Source: Actinoplanes cyaneus
Lineage (GTDB): Bacteria; Actinomycetota; Actinomycetes; Mycobacteriales; Micromonosporaceae
DNA: 64,000 bases
Direction: 5' to 3'
Assembly: GCF_016862095.1 (NCBI RefSeq)
Contig: NZ_BOMH01000004.1
Coordinates: 1-64,000, forward strand
In this document: in pieces, positions 24,669 through 33,334 of the stretch
Layout of the letters: each line of letters opens with the position of its first letter
How positions within the stretch are numbered: position 1 is the first letter of the stretch
Made by a program: the position numbers and the translations under genes
The notes under the pieces: model-generated
The model's input: only the letters and a program-made list of their open reading frames with translations
Databases searched by the model: none
Told to the model about the DNA's origin: nothing

Positions 24669-27025
24669 AATGCCAGCGGAACTGCCCCGGGACCATCGAG
24701 GACGGCTACTGCGACACGTGCGGGCTGGCGCCCGCCAGGTCGGTGCCGATCGAAGCGAAGCCGCAGGTCGCGGCGAATGACGACAGGTGCCGGCGCGACG
24801 GTTGCGCCGGCACGATCGAGGACGGTTACTGCGACACCTGCGGACTGGCTCCGCTCACCAAGGCCACCGGCACAGCGGGCGGCAACACGGCCGGGAAAGC
24901 GGCGCACATCCCGAAGCCGCGGACGGAGACGACCAACACCGGCACGCAGAGCTCGTCGCGCACCACCGGCACCGGGGCGTTGTCGACACGTACCGGCGGA
25001 AGTCGCCGCGGAAGCGGCCGGACGGGCTCGAGCCGCCGCTTCGGCAGCGGGCTGGTCGAGATCGCCCCGATCGCCCGGGTCGACCCGGCCAGCACGCTGA
25101 TGGCGAACCCGGAGGTCCCGGAGTCCAAGCGCTACTGCGCCAAGTGCACCAACCCGGTGGGCCGTTCCCACGGTGACCGCCCGGGCCGCACCTCCGGCTA
25201 TTGCCCGCACTGCGGCGAGGCCTTCAACTTCACGCCGAAGCTGGGCAAGGGCGACGTCGTCGGCGGGCAGTACGAGGTGGCCGGCGCCCTGGCCCACGGC
25301 GGCCTGGGCTGGGTCTACCTGGCCGTCGACCGGAACGTGTCGAAGCGCTGGGTCGTCCTGAAGGGCCTGCTCAACTCCAGCGACGAGGACGCGCTGGCCG
25401 CGGCGCTGGCCGAGCAGCGGTTCCTGGCCGAGGTCGAGCACCCGAACATCGTCAAGATCTACAACTTCGTCGAGCACGACGGCGCCGGCTACATCGTCAT
25501 GGAGTATGTCGGCGGCAAGTCGCTGAAGGACATGCTCAAGCAGCGCCGCGAGGAGAACGGTGGCGACGCCGACCCGCTGCCGCTCGACCAGGCCCTGGAG
25601 TACCTGATCGAGATCATGCCGGCGTTCAGCTACCTGCACGAGCGTGGCCTGATCTTCTGCGACTTCAAGCCGGACAACGTGATCCAGTCCGGCGACCAGA
25701 TGAAGCTGATCGACCTCGGTGGCGTGGTGCACATCGACGACCAGGAGGCCGCGATCTACGGCACGGTCGGCTACCAGGCGCCGGAGATGGCGGCCGAGGG
25801 CCCGTCGGTCGCCTCCGACCTGTACACGATCGGCCGCACCCTGGCCGTGCTCACCACCGACTTCCGCGGTTACCAGAGCACGTTCAAGGAGAGCCTGCCG
25901 GACCGGGACTCGTTCGACCTCTACAAGCGGCACGAGTCGTTCTACCGCCTGGTCGACCGGGCGACCCGCCCGCACCCGGGCGACCGGTTCGTGGACTCGG
26001 CCGAGATGCAGGAGCAGATGCTCGGCGTGCTGCGCCAGGTCGTGGCCGCGCAGGGCACGCCGAAGCCGGCGCCGTCCAAGGTGTTCACCGGCGAGTTGCG
26101 CACGGACCTGAAGTCGGAGGGGCCGCGCTGGCAGGACCTGCCGACCCCGCTGATCGACCTGACCGACCCGGCGGCCGGCTTCCTCGCCTCGATCACGGTG
26201 ACCGACCCGGCCGAGGTGCTGGCCCTGCTCAAGCACGCCCCGCAGGACACGACCGAGGTGCGGTTGCGGGCGTTGCGGGCGCAGATCGACCTGGGCGCGC
26301 GCACCGGCGTCTTCACCGAGGCCCAGCAGGCCCGGGACCGGTTCGCCGCGATCGACGGGCAGGATTGGCGCCTGGCCTGGTACGACGGGCTGCTCGCGCT
26401 GGCCGGCAAGGACTTCGCGACCGCGCGGGCCCGGTTCGACGCGGTCTGGGCGGCCCTGCCCGGCGAGCTCGCGCCGCAGCTCGCGCTCGGGTTCGCCGAG
26501 GAGCTGGACGGGCAGCACAAGACCGCCGCGGGGTACTACGACGTGGTCAGCCGGACCGACCCGTCGTACACGACGGCCGCGGCCGGGCTGGCCCGTTGCC
26601 GGCTCGCGAACGGTGACCGCTCCGGTGCGGTGGAGGCCTACCAGCGTGTGCCGGGCACCTCCTCGGCGTACGCGATCTCGCAGGTCGGCGCGGTGCGGGC
26701 GCTGGTCCGGGCGCACCCGGTCGCGCAGGTCGACGTCAAGTCGCTGACCGTCGCCGCGGCGCTGATCGAGCGGCTCGAGGTGGAGCGGGCCCAGCTCGCC
26801 GAGCTGCGGGCCGAGCTGCTCGAGCAGGCGCTGACCTCGCTGCGCGGCGGCTCCACGATTCCGGCGGCGGTGCTCGGGGGCGCCCGGACCGGTGACACCG
26901 GCGAGAAGGACGTGCGGTTCGCGCTCGAGGACGCGTACCGCGAGATGGCCCGCGCCGCGCACGGGCCGGACAGGATCCGCCTGGTCGACATGGCGAACGC
27001 GGCCCGGCCGCGCACGCGCACCTGA
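24665..27025 (+). CDS. pknG: PknG-like Ser/Thr protein kinase with zinc ribbons and TPR domain
   Basis: This 786-residue soluble kinase starts at 24665, overlapping the previous stop. The N terminus has two nearly identical zinc-ribbon blocks with Cys at 3, 7, 16, 19 and 42, 47, 56, 59 (each ending TIEDGYCDTCGLAP). A Thr/Arg/Ser-rich linker follows, then a rubredoxin-like pair (CAKC and CPHC, about 157-183). The kinase domain (about 200-470) has Lys 233, Asp 333 in FCDFKPDN in place of HRD, and DLGG in place of DFG, as usual for PknG. The C-terminal third (about 490-786) is TPR-like. It would phosphorylate FHA-type targets; an FHA protein is encoded at the end of the operon. Confidence 0.95.
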   Translation: MKCQRNCPGTIEDGYCDTCGLAPARSVPIEAKPQVAANDDRCRRDGCAGTIEDGYCDTCGLAPLTKATGTAGGNTAGKAAHIPKPRTETTNTGTQSSSRTTGTGALSTRTGGSRRGSGRTGSSRRFGSGLVEIAPIARVDPASTLMANPEVPESKRYCAKCTNPVGRSHGDRPGRTSGYCPHCGEAFNFTPKLGKGDVVGGQYEVAGALAHGGLGWVYLAVDRNVSKRWVVLKGLLNSSDEDALAAALAEQRFLAEVEHPNIVKIYNFVEHDGAGYIVMEYVGGKSLKDMLKQRREENGGDADPLPLDQALEYLIEIMPAFSYLHERGLIFCDFKPDNVIQSGDQMKLIDLGGVVHIDDQEAAIYGTVGYQAPEMAAEGPSVASDLYTIGRTLAVLTTDFRGYQSTFKESLPDRDSFDLYKRHESFYRLVDRATRPHPGDRFVDSAEMQEQMLGVLRQVVAAQGTPKPAPSKVFTGELRTDLKSEGPRWQDLPTPLIDLTDPAAGFLASITVTDPAEVLALLKHAPQDTTEVRLRALRAQIDLGARTGVFTEAQQARDRFAAIDGQDWRLAWYDGLLALAGKDFATARARFDAVWAALPGELAPQLALGFAEELDGQHKTAAGYYDVVSRTDPSYTTAAAGLARCRLANGDRSGAVEAYQRVPGTSSAYAISQVGAVRALVRAHPVAQVDVKSLTVAAALIERLEVERAQLAELRAELLEQALTSLRGGSTIPAAVLGGARTGDTGEKDVRFALEDAYREMARAAHGPDRIRLVDMANAARPRTRT

Positions 27026-27032
27026 GAGCACG

Positions 27033-28457
27033 ATGGCGTCTGTGAGAGAAGGCAAGTTGATATTGACCGAGTGCGACTCCTGTGCCGAGGGGCGCGCCTC
27101 CGGCGCCTCGTTCTGCGAGGCCTGCGGACGCCAGCTGAGCGAGACCGCGGCCGTCGGCTCCGCCGGCCCCTCCACCGGTGGTGACGGTCCGCTGCCCGGT
27201 GACGGCTCCGCCGCGGGCGAGGCCGGCGCGACGGGGGGTACGGACGGAACCCCCGCCCCCGGCCCGGAAAGCAGCCGCCGGGCGGGACGTGACTGCCCGC
27301 ACTGCGGCGCGACCGGCGCTGTCGACACCGACGGGTACTGCGAGCAGTGCGGCCTTCTCGCCGGGCGCCCCCGCGATCACACCGAGGCCGACGGTGACGT
27401 GGCGGCGGCCGCGGTGAGCGACCGTGGACGCCGGCACCACCGCAACGAGGACGCGATGTGGCTGGCCGTCGGGGTGGACGCGGCCGACGTGGTGGTCTGC
27501 GACGGCGTCTCGTCGTCGTTCGACCCGGACGTGGCCTCGGACGTCGCCGCGAAGACGGCGGGTGAGCTGCTGGCGCGCGCCCAGCACCCGGACAGCGACG
27601 CCACCCGCGACGAGACCACGGCGGACGCGAGCACTGCCGGCGACACCGCGGCGGACGAGACCACCGCGAGCGACACGACGGTGGACGTGACACCGGAGAC
27701 CGGCGCGGGGGACGACGCCGACGCCACGGTGCCGCTCGACGGCGTACCGCAGGCCTCGCCGGAAGAGCAGGGCAGGCCCGCGCCGCGAGCCGGCGGCGGA
27801 CCGGAACGGACGACGCCGCCCGATCCGGCCCTGCCGATCGCCGAGGTGGTCGGGATCGCGATCCAGGGCGCCGGTCAGGCCGTCGCCGAGCTGGTGACCG
27901 GCGAGGACCCGCGGCGGACGGCGTCCAACCCGGCCTGCACGATCGTCGCCGCCGCGGTGCGCGGGCCGCACGTCGGGTTCGGCTGGGTCGGCGACAGCCG
28001 CGCCTACTGGGTGACCGGCAGCGGTCCCGCCGAGCAGCTCACCGAGGACGACTCCTGGGCGCGGCACGTGATCGCGATGGGCGCCGACCCACGGGTTGCG
28101 ATGAACGACCCGAAGGCGCACGCGATCACCGCGTGGCTGGGCGCCGACGCCGGGCCGATCATCCCGCACCTCGGCGCGTTCACCGCGCGAACACCCGGCT
28201 ATCTGGTGCTCTGCAGCGACGGGCTGTGGAACTACCTGACCGATCCGCAGGACTTCGGCGAGGCGGTGCGCTCCGCGCTCGGCCTGGCGACCGGCTCCCG
28301 GCCGCTGCTCGAGGCGGCGCGGGCGCTGGTGACCTACGCCAATTCCGCGGGCGGCGCCGACAACATCACCGTGGCCATCGTGCCCGTACACCCGCAGACC
28401 GAGGCGGACGCCGAAGGCGACGCCGGAACCCCGGCCGACGAGCCCAGCGAAGCATAA
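27033..28457 (+). CDS. PP2C-family protein phosphatase with N-terminal zinc ribbons
   Basis: This 474-residue metal-dependent phosphatase probably reverses PknG action. Two zinc ribbons precede the catalytic part (Cys 14, 17, 28, 31 and 88, 91, 103, 106; the second has DGYCEQCG, like the kinase). The PP2C domain (about 115-455) shows metal-site motifs RHHRNEDAM, VVCDGVSSSF, VLCSDGLWNYL and ADNITVAIVP. A Thr/Asp/Ala-rich insertion (about residues 186-265) splits the catalytic domain and is unusual. It lies 7 bases after pknG. The start at 27033 has a weak GAGAG site; a GTG at 27041 is out of frame with it and not used. Confidence 0.93.
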   Translation: MASVREGKLILTECDSCAEGRASGASFCEACGRQLSETAAVGSAGPSTGGDGPLPGDGSAAGEAGATGGTDGTPAPGPESSRRAGRDCPHCGATGAVDTDGYCEQCGLLAGRPRDHTEADGDVAAAAVSDRGRRHHRNEDAMWLAVGVDAADVVVCDGVSSSFDPDVASDVAAKTAGELLARAQHPDSDATRDETTADASTAGDTAADETTASDTTVDVTPETGAGDDADATVPLDGVPQASPEEQGRPAPRAGGGPERTTPPDPALPIAEVVGIAIQGAGQAVAELVTGEDPRRTASNPACTIVAAAVRGPHVGFGWVGDSRAYWVTGSGPAEQLTEDDSWARHVIAMGADPRVAMNDPKAHAITAWLGADAGPIIPHLGAFTARTPGYLVLCSDGLWNYLTDPQDFGEAVRSALGLATGSRPLLEAARALVTYANSAGGADNITVAIVPVHPQTEADAEGDAGTPADEPSEA

Positions 28458-28467
28458 GGAGTTCTCC

Positions 28468-29733
28468 GTGTCCTACAGCGCCGAGGCTTTCCAGAACGAG
28501 TATCTCGCCATGGGGGCGAGCGAGGTGAACGCGATCGTGACGGTCACCTCGTCGGGTGGTGAGGGCGGTCGCCGGACCGCCGGGGCCACCGAGATCATCA
28601 TCGTGGACGCGTCCGGGTCGATGCAGGCCGAAGGCCGGATGGCGAACGCCCGGCAGGCCGCCAAGGCGGCGGTGAACGCGATCGACGACGGCGTCCGGTT
28701 CGCGATCATCGCCGGCGTCAGCACCGCCCAGCAGCTCTTCCCGGACCCGGGTCAGCTCGCCGTCTCGTCGCCGCAGTCGCGGGCCGACGCGCTGCGGGCG
28801 ATCGACCGGCTGCAGGCCAGCGGCGGCACCGCGATGGGCGCCTGGCTGCTGCTCGCCGGTCAGCTCTTCGAGCAGCGCCCGGGCGACATCAAACACTGCA
28901 TCCTGCTGACCGACGGCGACAACGGCGAGCGGTACGGATATCTGGAGAGCGTGCTGCAGCAGATCGCCGGCCGGTTCATCTGCGACTGCCGTGGGGTCGG
29001 CACGAACTGGAAGGTCTCCGAGCTGCGCAAGATCGCCACGGCGATGCTGGGCACTGTCGACATCGTGGCCCACCCGGAGGGGCTGACCGCGGCGTTCGAG
29101 CAGATGATCACCAACGCGATGGGCAAGACCAGCGCGGACGTGCAGCTCAAGGTGTGGACGCCGGTCAACGCCACGGTCCGGTTCGTCAAGCAGGTCGAGC
29201 CGCAGGTGCTGGACCTGACCGGCAAGCGGGTCGAGGACGGGCCGCGCGCCGGCCGGTACCCGCTCGGCTCGTGGGGTCAGGAGAGCCGCGACTACCACGT
29301 CTGCGTCGACGTGCCGGCCGGCAAGTCCGGCGACGAGATGCTGGCCGCCCGGATCTCGGTGGTCGAGGGTGACACCGTGCACGCGCAGAGCCTGGTCCGG
29401 GCGGTGTGGACCGAGGACACCGCGCTCTCCACCCGGATCAACCGGCAGGTCGCGCACTACACCGGGCAGGCCGAGCTGGCCGACGCGATCCAGGAGGGCA
29501 TCGCCGCCCGCGACGCCGGCGACGACCGGACCGCGACGATCAAGTTCGGCCGGGCCGCGCAGCTCGCGCACGCCAGCGGCAACACGGCCACCGAGGAGTT
29601 GCTGGCCAAGGTGGTGGAGATCGAGGACGCCGCGACCGGCACGGTCCGGCTGCGGCGCAAGGTCAACGCCGAGGACGAGATGGCGCTGGACACGCAGAGC
29701 ACCAAGACAGTGCGTGTCGGGCGGTCGCAGTGA
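28468..29733 (+). CDS. VWA-domain protein
   Basis: This 421-residue cytosolic protein has a von Willebrand factor A domain (about residues 35-215) with a complete MIDAS: DASGS at residues 47-51, Thr in GGTAMGAW and Asp in LLTDGDNG. A beta-rich segment follows (about 220-320, PRAGRYPLGSWGQESRDYHV), then a helical tail (about 325-410). VWA proteins use the bound metal to hold partner proteins. It lies 10 bases after the phosphatase gene and overlaps the FHA gene by 4, so it probably scaffolds the kinase-phosphatase-FHA set. No signal peptide is seen. Confidence 0.92.
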   Translation: MSYSAEAFQNEYLAMGASEVNAIVTVTSSGGEGGRRTAGATEIIIVDASGSMQAEGRMANARQAAKAAVNAIDDGVRFAIIAGVSTAQQLFPDPGQLAVSSPQSRADALRAIDRLQASGGTAMGAWLLLAGQLFEQRPGDIKHCILLTDGDNGERYGYLESVLQQIAGRFICDCRGVGTNWKVSELRKIATAMLGTVDIVAHPEGLTAAFEQMITNAMGKTSADVQLKVWTPVNATVRFVKQVEPQVLDLTGKRVEDGPRAGRYPLGSWGQESRDYHVCVDVPAGKSGDEMLAARISVVEGDTVHAQSLVRAVWTEDTALSTRINRQVAHYTGQAELADAIQEGIAARDAGDDRTATIKFGRAAQLAHASGNTATEELLAKVVEIEDAATGTVRLRRKVNAEDEMALDTQSTKTVRVGRSQ

Positions 29734-30377
29734 GCACGTTCACCTGCCCGAACGGGCACGCCTCGACCGAGGCGGACTACTGCGACACGTGCGGGGCCAA
29801 GATCGGCGGGGCGGCTCCGGCCGTGCCCGAGACGGCACCGGCGCCGGTCGAGACGCCGCGGGGCGAGGAATGCCCGAACTGCGGCACGCCGCGCGCCGGG
29901 CAGGCCCGCTTCTGCGAGGACTGCGGGTACGACTACACCTCCGGCAAGATGCCACAGCTCACCGAGGTGCTGTCGGCGCCCGAGGAGGCGCCGGCCGGGG
30001 AGTGGACGGCCACGATGATCGCCGACGCGGCGTACTTCGCGCTCAACGAGGTCGAGGGCGTGACGTTCCCGGCCGGCACCGATGAACGGATCGTCACGCT
30101 CACCCCGCCGCAGATGCGGATCGGGCGCAAGAGCACGACGAAGGGGACGAGTCCCGAGATCGACCTGGCCGACTCCGACCCGGGGGCGTCGCACAACCAC
30201 GCGCTGCTGACCCTGAACACCGAGGGCGTGTGGCTGGTCACCGACCTGGGGTCGACGAACGGGACGTACATCAACGACGAGGACCTGCCGCTGACCGCGG
30301 GGCAGTCACGTGCCCTCGATGACGGCGATCAGGTCCACGTCGGGGTGTGGACCACCCTTACGCTGCACGCTCCGTGA
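29730..30377 (+). CDS. Zinc-ribbon FHA-domain protein
   Basis: This 215-residue protein has two N-terminal zinc ribbons (Cys 6, 18, 21 with His 10, and Cys 48, 51, 62, 65) and a C-terminal FHA domain (about 120-212). The FHA core residues are visible: MRIGRKS, ASHNHALL and DLGSTNGTYIN. FHA domains bind phosphothreonine; GarA and OdhI are FHA substrates of PknG in other actinobacteria. The N-terminal ETTS phospho-site of GarA is not present, so it is not a simple GarA copy. The GTG start overlaps the VWA stop, and its 3' end overlaps the convergent protease gene by 20 bases. Confidence 0.92.
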   Translation: MSTFTCPNGHASTEADYCDTCGAKIGGAAPAVPETAPAPVETPRGEECPNCGTPRAGQARFCEDCGYDYTSGKMPQLTEVLSAPEEAPAGEWTATMIADAAYFALNEVEGVTFPAGTDERIVTLTPPQMRIGRKSTTKGTSPEIDLADSDPGASHNHALLTLNTEGVWLVTDLGSTNGTYINDEDLPLTAGQSRALDDGDQVHVGVWTTLTLHAP

Positions 30378-30879
30378 AGTAGCCGGCCGGCACCGCGACC
30401 GAGGTGCCGAAGAGCCGGTTGACGGTGGCCGCCTCGGTGCTGTTCGGATTCGCGTTCGTACAGCTCACCGGGGCGCTGCTGCCGGACATCAGGTCAGCGC
30501 AGAGACCGGTCCGCCGGTCCGGCAGGCCGAGGATGTGACCGAACTCGTGCGCGGCGATCCGCGGCTTGGAGTAGCCGTCGTTCACCGCTTCCCGGCCCAT
30601 GTACCAGTACCCGTTGCCCAGCGACGAGGTGTACGTGCGCGGCCAGCCGTTGTCGGCGTATACCCGGATGTTGGGGGTCCGGCCGGCCGGCACGGGTTCC
30701 AGCCGCACGGTGGTGACCTTGCTGTTCCAGATCTGCGCGCCCTGGTTGACCACGGCGACGAACTCCTGCGCCTGGCTCGCGTCGTAGTAGAGGACCCGGG
30801 TCGCGGCGTGGGCGGGGGTGGCCCACGCGGCCAGCGCCACCATGGTGAGCAGCGCGGCCGCAACTCTTCGCATCAACAT
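30358..30879 (-). CDS. Secreted snapalysin-like (M7) zinc metalloprotease
   Basis: This 173-residue protein has a signal peptide (residues 1-25, ending PAHA-A) and a small catalytic domain. The zinc motif AAHEFGHILGLPD, about residue 108, is the extended HExxHxxGxxD form with Asp as third ligand, typical of snapalysins. A Met-turn LMSG follows, and two Cys (CADLMSG and VSCTNA) likely form a disulfide. The ATG at 30879 has AGGG seven bases upstream. It is divergent from an AfsR-like regulator gene and may be controlled by it; streptomycete snapalysins usually sit beside a LysR gene instead. Confidence 0.9.
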   Translation of the reverse strand: MLMRRVAAALLTMVALAAWATPAHAATRVLYYDASQAQEFVAVVNQGAQIWNSKVTTVRLEPVPAGRTPNIRVYADNGWPRTYTSSLGNGYWYMGREAVNDGYSKPRIAAHEFGHILGLPDRRTGLCADLMSGSSAPVSCTNANPNSTEAATVNRLFGTSVAVPAGYFTERAA

Positions 30880-30903
30880 GGGTCGACCCTACGAAAGACA
30901 ACG

Positions 30904-30915
30904 ATCGATATCGAT
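30904..30915. promoter_or_regulatory. 12-bp perfect palindrome in the protease/regulator divergent region
   Basis: ATCGATATCGAT is a perfect palindrome 24 bases upstream of the protease start and 66 bases upstream of the regulator start. It could be an operator for the divergent pair, but chance occurrence is not excluded. Confidence 0.35.
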
Positions 30916-30981
30916 GCAATGAGCCATACCGATTGATACCTGCGACTCGCGTGATGTCGGCCGCTGCGGGCCCGCGGACCG

Positions 30982-33231
30982 ATGTGTTTGGGTGTGGCCG
31001 TGTCGGACTTCGGAAGCAGGCTGCGCGAGTTGCGGCGGGCCGCGGGGCTCACCATGGAACAGCTGGCCGAGACGTCCGGGGTGAGCGCCCGCGCGATCAG
31101 CGACATGGAACGCGGGCACAGCCGGACACCGCAGGCGCGGACGCTCAGCGCCCTGGCCGGCGGCCTCGGGCTGGCGCCGGAGGAGCTCGGCGACCTCGCC
31201 GACACCGTCCGTGAGCAGCGCGCCCGGGCCGCCGGCCGGCCCCGGCTCTGCGCGCTCCCCCGCACGGTCGGCGACTTCGTGGGTCGCGCCAGCGAGTTGG
31301 AGCGGCTGCACCGGCACGCCCTCGCCGGTCTCGGCCAGGCTCCGGTCGCGCTGATCCACGGGCAGCCCGGGCTGGGCAAGACGGCCCTCGCCGTCCGGCT
31401 CGCCGACCAGCTGCGTGACCGCTACCCGGACGGCCTGCTCTACCTCGACCTGCGCGGCACCGACGCCGAGCCGATGACTCCCGGCGACGCCCTGCTGCGG
31501 CTGCTGCGCGCGCTGGAGGTCGGCTCCCGGCGCATCGGGGAGACCGACGACGAACGGTCCAGCCAGCTGCGCGCGGTGCTCGGTGAGCGCCGCTGCCTGC
31601 TGGTGCTGGACAACGCCGGCAGCGAGGCACAGGTCCGGCCGCTGCTGCCCGCCGAGGGCCGGAGCCTGGCCGTGGTGACGAGCCGGCGGGTGCTCGCCGG
31701 GCTCCCGGGCGTGGAGCGGATCGCCCTGGCGCCGCTCACCCCGGACGAGTCGGCCACGCTGCTGCGGGCGATCGCCGCGCAGGCCGCCGACCCGCGCGCG
31801 GCCGCCGGGGTGGAGGCGGTCGCGCGGCTCTGCGGGCAGCTGCCGCTGGCGCTGCGGATCGCCGGGACGCGGCTCGCCACCCGGCCGGCGTGGACCGTCG
31901 AACACCTGGTCGCCCGGCTCGCCGACGCGGACCGGCGGCTGGCCAACCTTTCCACCGGCGACCTCGGGGTGGCTGCCGCGTTCGCGCTGTCGCACGCCCA
32001 GCTGACCATCCCGGGGCGGGAGTTGTTCCGGCGGCTCGCGCACGTGCCCGGGGTGGACTTCGCGGCCCCGATCGCGTCGGTGCTCACCGGCGCGTCCGTC
32101 GACGACGCCGCGGACGGCCTCGACGAGCTGGTCGACCTGGGGCTGCTGCAGCAGTCCGGGCCGGAACGCTACCGCTTCCACGACCTGCTGCGGCTCTTCG
32201 CGCAGGAGCGGCTGCGCAACGAGGAACCGGCCGGCACCCGCGCGGCGACCGCGCGGACGATGGGGAACTGGCTGCTGGAGACCGCGATCGTGGCCGGGCG
32301 CTGGTTCGAGCCCGGTTACGGGCGGCTGCCGCAGGGGTGGGCCGGGCTGGTCGCGCCGGCCGACGAGGAGGAGGCCGACGCCTGGCTGCAGGCCGAGCGG
32401 GCGAGCTGGCTGGGCGCGCTGCGTGCCGCCGCCCGCGACGGGCAGCACCAGCTGGTGGTGGACGTGGCCGAGGCGATGCACTGGTACTCGGACAAGTACG
32501 TCAGATCCGATTACTGGTACGAGGTCTACGGGCTCTCCCGTGCCGCCGCCGCGAAACTGCCCGACCGGCGGCAGGAGGTCACGCACATCAACTACTACTC
32601 GTGGGCGGCCACGCACTGCGCCGGCCGCCCGGATGAGGGCGCCGAGATCGCGATGGACGCGCACCGGGTGGCCGTCGAGCTGGGCGACGTCAAGGAGCAG
32701 GCGTGGGCGCTCCGTTACGCGGGCGACGCGATGCGGAACGCCGACGGCATGCTGGAGCGGGCCATCACGACGTACCGGGCGGCGCTGGACCTCTTCGACA
32801 AGGCCGGTGATCACGACGGGTACGTGCAGACCGGGCCGGGCATCGGGCGGATCCTCAACCGGCTGGGCCGTCACGAGGAGGCCATGGACGAGTGCGCGGC
32901 GACGCTGCGCGAGCTGGCGAGCCGGCCGGTCTCGGCCCGGCCGGCGTTGAGCGGGCGGGTCAGCGCGCGATGCATCCTGGCCGCGGCATACGCCGGGCTG
33001 GGCCGCTGGGCGGACGCGCTGCGCGAGGCGGAGCAGGCGCTGCCGTACGCGGCCGACTTCGGCTACGCCGGATACCTCGGTGAGTTGCACCTCACGATCG
33101 GGCGGGCGCGGGTGGCGCTCGGGCGGCGTGAGGAGGCCCGGCCCGCGTTCCACAAGGTCATGGAGCTGTTGCAGGGCTCGGCGTACCGGGACAGTGTCGA
33201 GATCGCGCGGCAGAACCTGGCCGCTCTCTGA
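30982..33231 (+). CDS. XRE-type HTH / NB-ARC / TPR regulator (AfsR/SARP-like without OmpR domain)
   Basis: This protein of about 749 residues begins with a Cro/CI helix-turn-helix (FGSRLRELRRAAGLTMEQLAETSGVSARAISDMERG). The NB-ARC ATPase domain (about 100-420) has P-loop GQPGLGKTALAVRL and Walker B-like CLLVLDNAGSEAQV. The C-terminal part (about 440-749) is TPR-like. These large signal-transducing ATPases control secondary metabolism or differentiation genes. The start is uncertain: ATG 30982 lacks a ribosome site, and GTG 31000 gives the more typical VSDFGSRL beginning. The divergent protease gene is the nearest candidate target. Confidence 0.9.
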   Translation: MCLGVAVSDFGSRLRELRRAAGLTMEQLAETSGVSARAISDMERGHSRTPQARTLSALAGGLGLAPEELGDLADTVREQRARAAGRPRLCALPRTVGDFVGRASELERLHRHALAGLGQAPVALIHGQPGLGKTALAVRLADQLRDRYPDGLLYLDLRGTDAEPMTPGDALLRLLRALEVGSRRIGETDDERSSQLRAVLGERRCLLVLDNAGSEAQVRPLLPAEGRSLAVVTSRRVLAGLPGVERIALAPLTPDESATLLRAIAAQAADPRAAAGVEAVARLCGQLPLALRIAGTRLATRPAWTVEHLVARLADADRRLANLSTGDLGVAAAFALSHAQLTIPGRELFRRLAHVPGVDFAAPIASVLTGASVDDAADGLDELVDLGLLQQSGPERYRFHDLLRLFAQERLRNEEPAGTRAATARTMGNWLLETAIVAGRWFEPGYGRLPQGWAGLVAPADEEEADAWLQAERASWLGALRAAARDGQHQLVVDVAEAMHWYSDKYVRSDYWYEVYGLSRAAAAKLPDRRQEVTHINYYSWAATHCAGRPDEGAEIAMDAHRVAVELGDVKEQAWALRYAGDAMRNADGMLERAITTYRAALDLFDKAGDHDGYVQTGPGIGRILNRLGRHEEAMDECAATLRELASRPVSARPALSGRVSARCILAAAYAGLGRWADALREAEQALPYAADFGYAGYLGELHLTIGRARVALGRREEARPAFHKVMELLQGSAYRDSVEIARQNLAAL

Positions 33232-33334
33232 GTTCTGCATATTGTTCTGCCTGGTCTGCGTGCGCCTGTCGGGTGTTGCATGAGAGCACGACGGCCGCGC
33301 CGACGGGGTGCGCGCCGGATGTGAAGGGACTCCC

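Noticed and set aside
24512..27328. 938-residue minus-strand frame opposite pknG
   Set aside because: It is the antisense shadow of a gene with clear kinase motifs.
30904..30915. ATCGATATCGAT as a certain operator
   Set aside because: A 12-base palindrome of this simple form can occur by chance; it is kept only as a low-confidence site.
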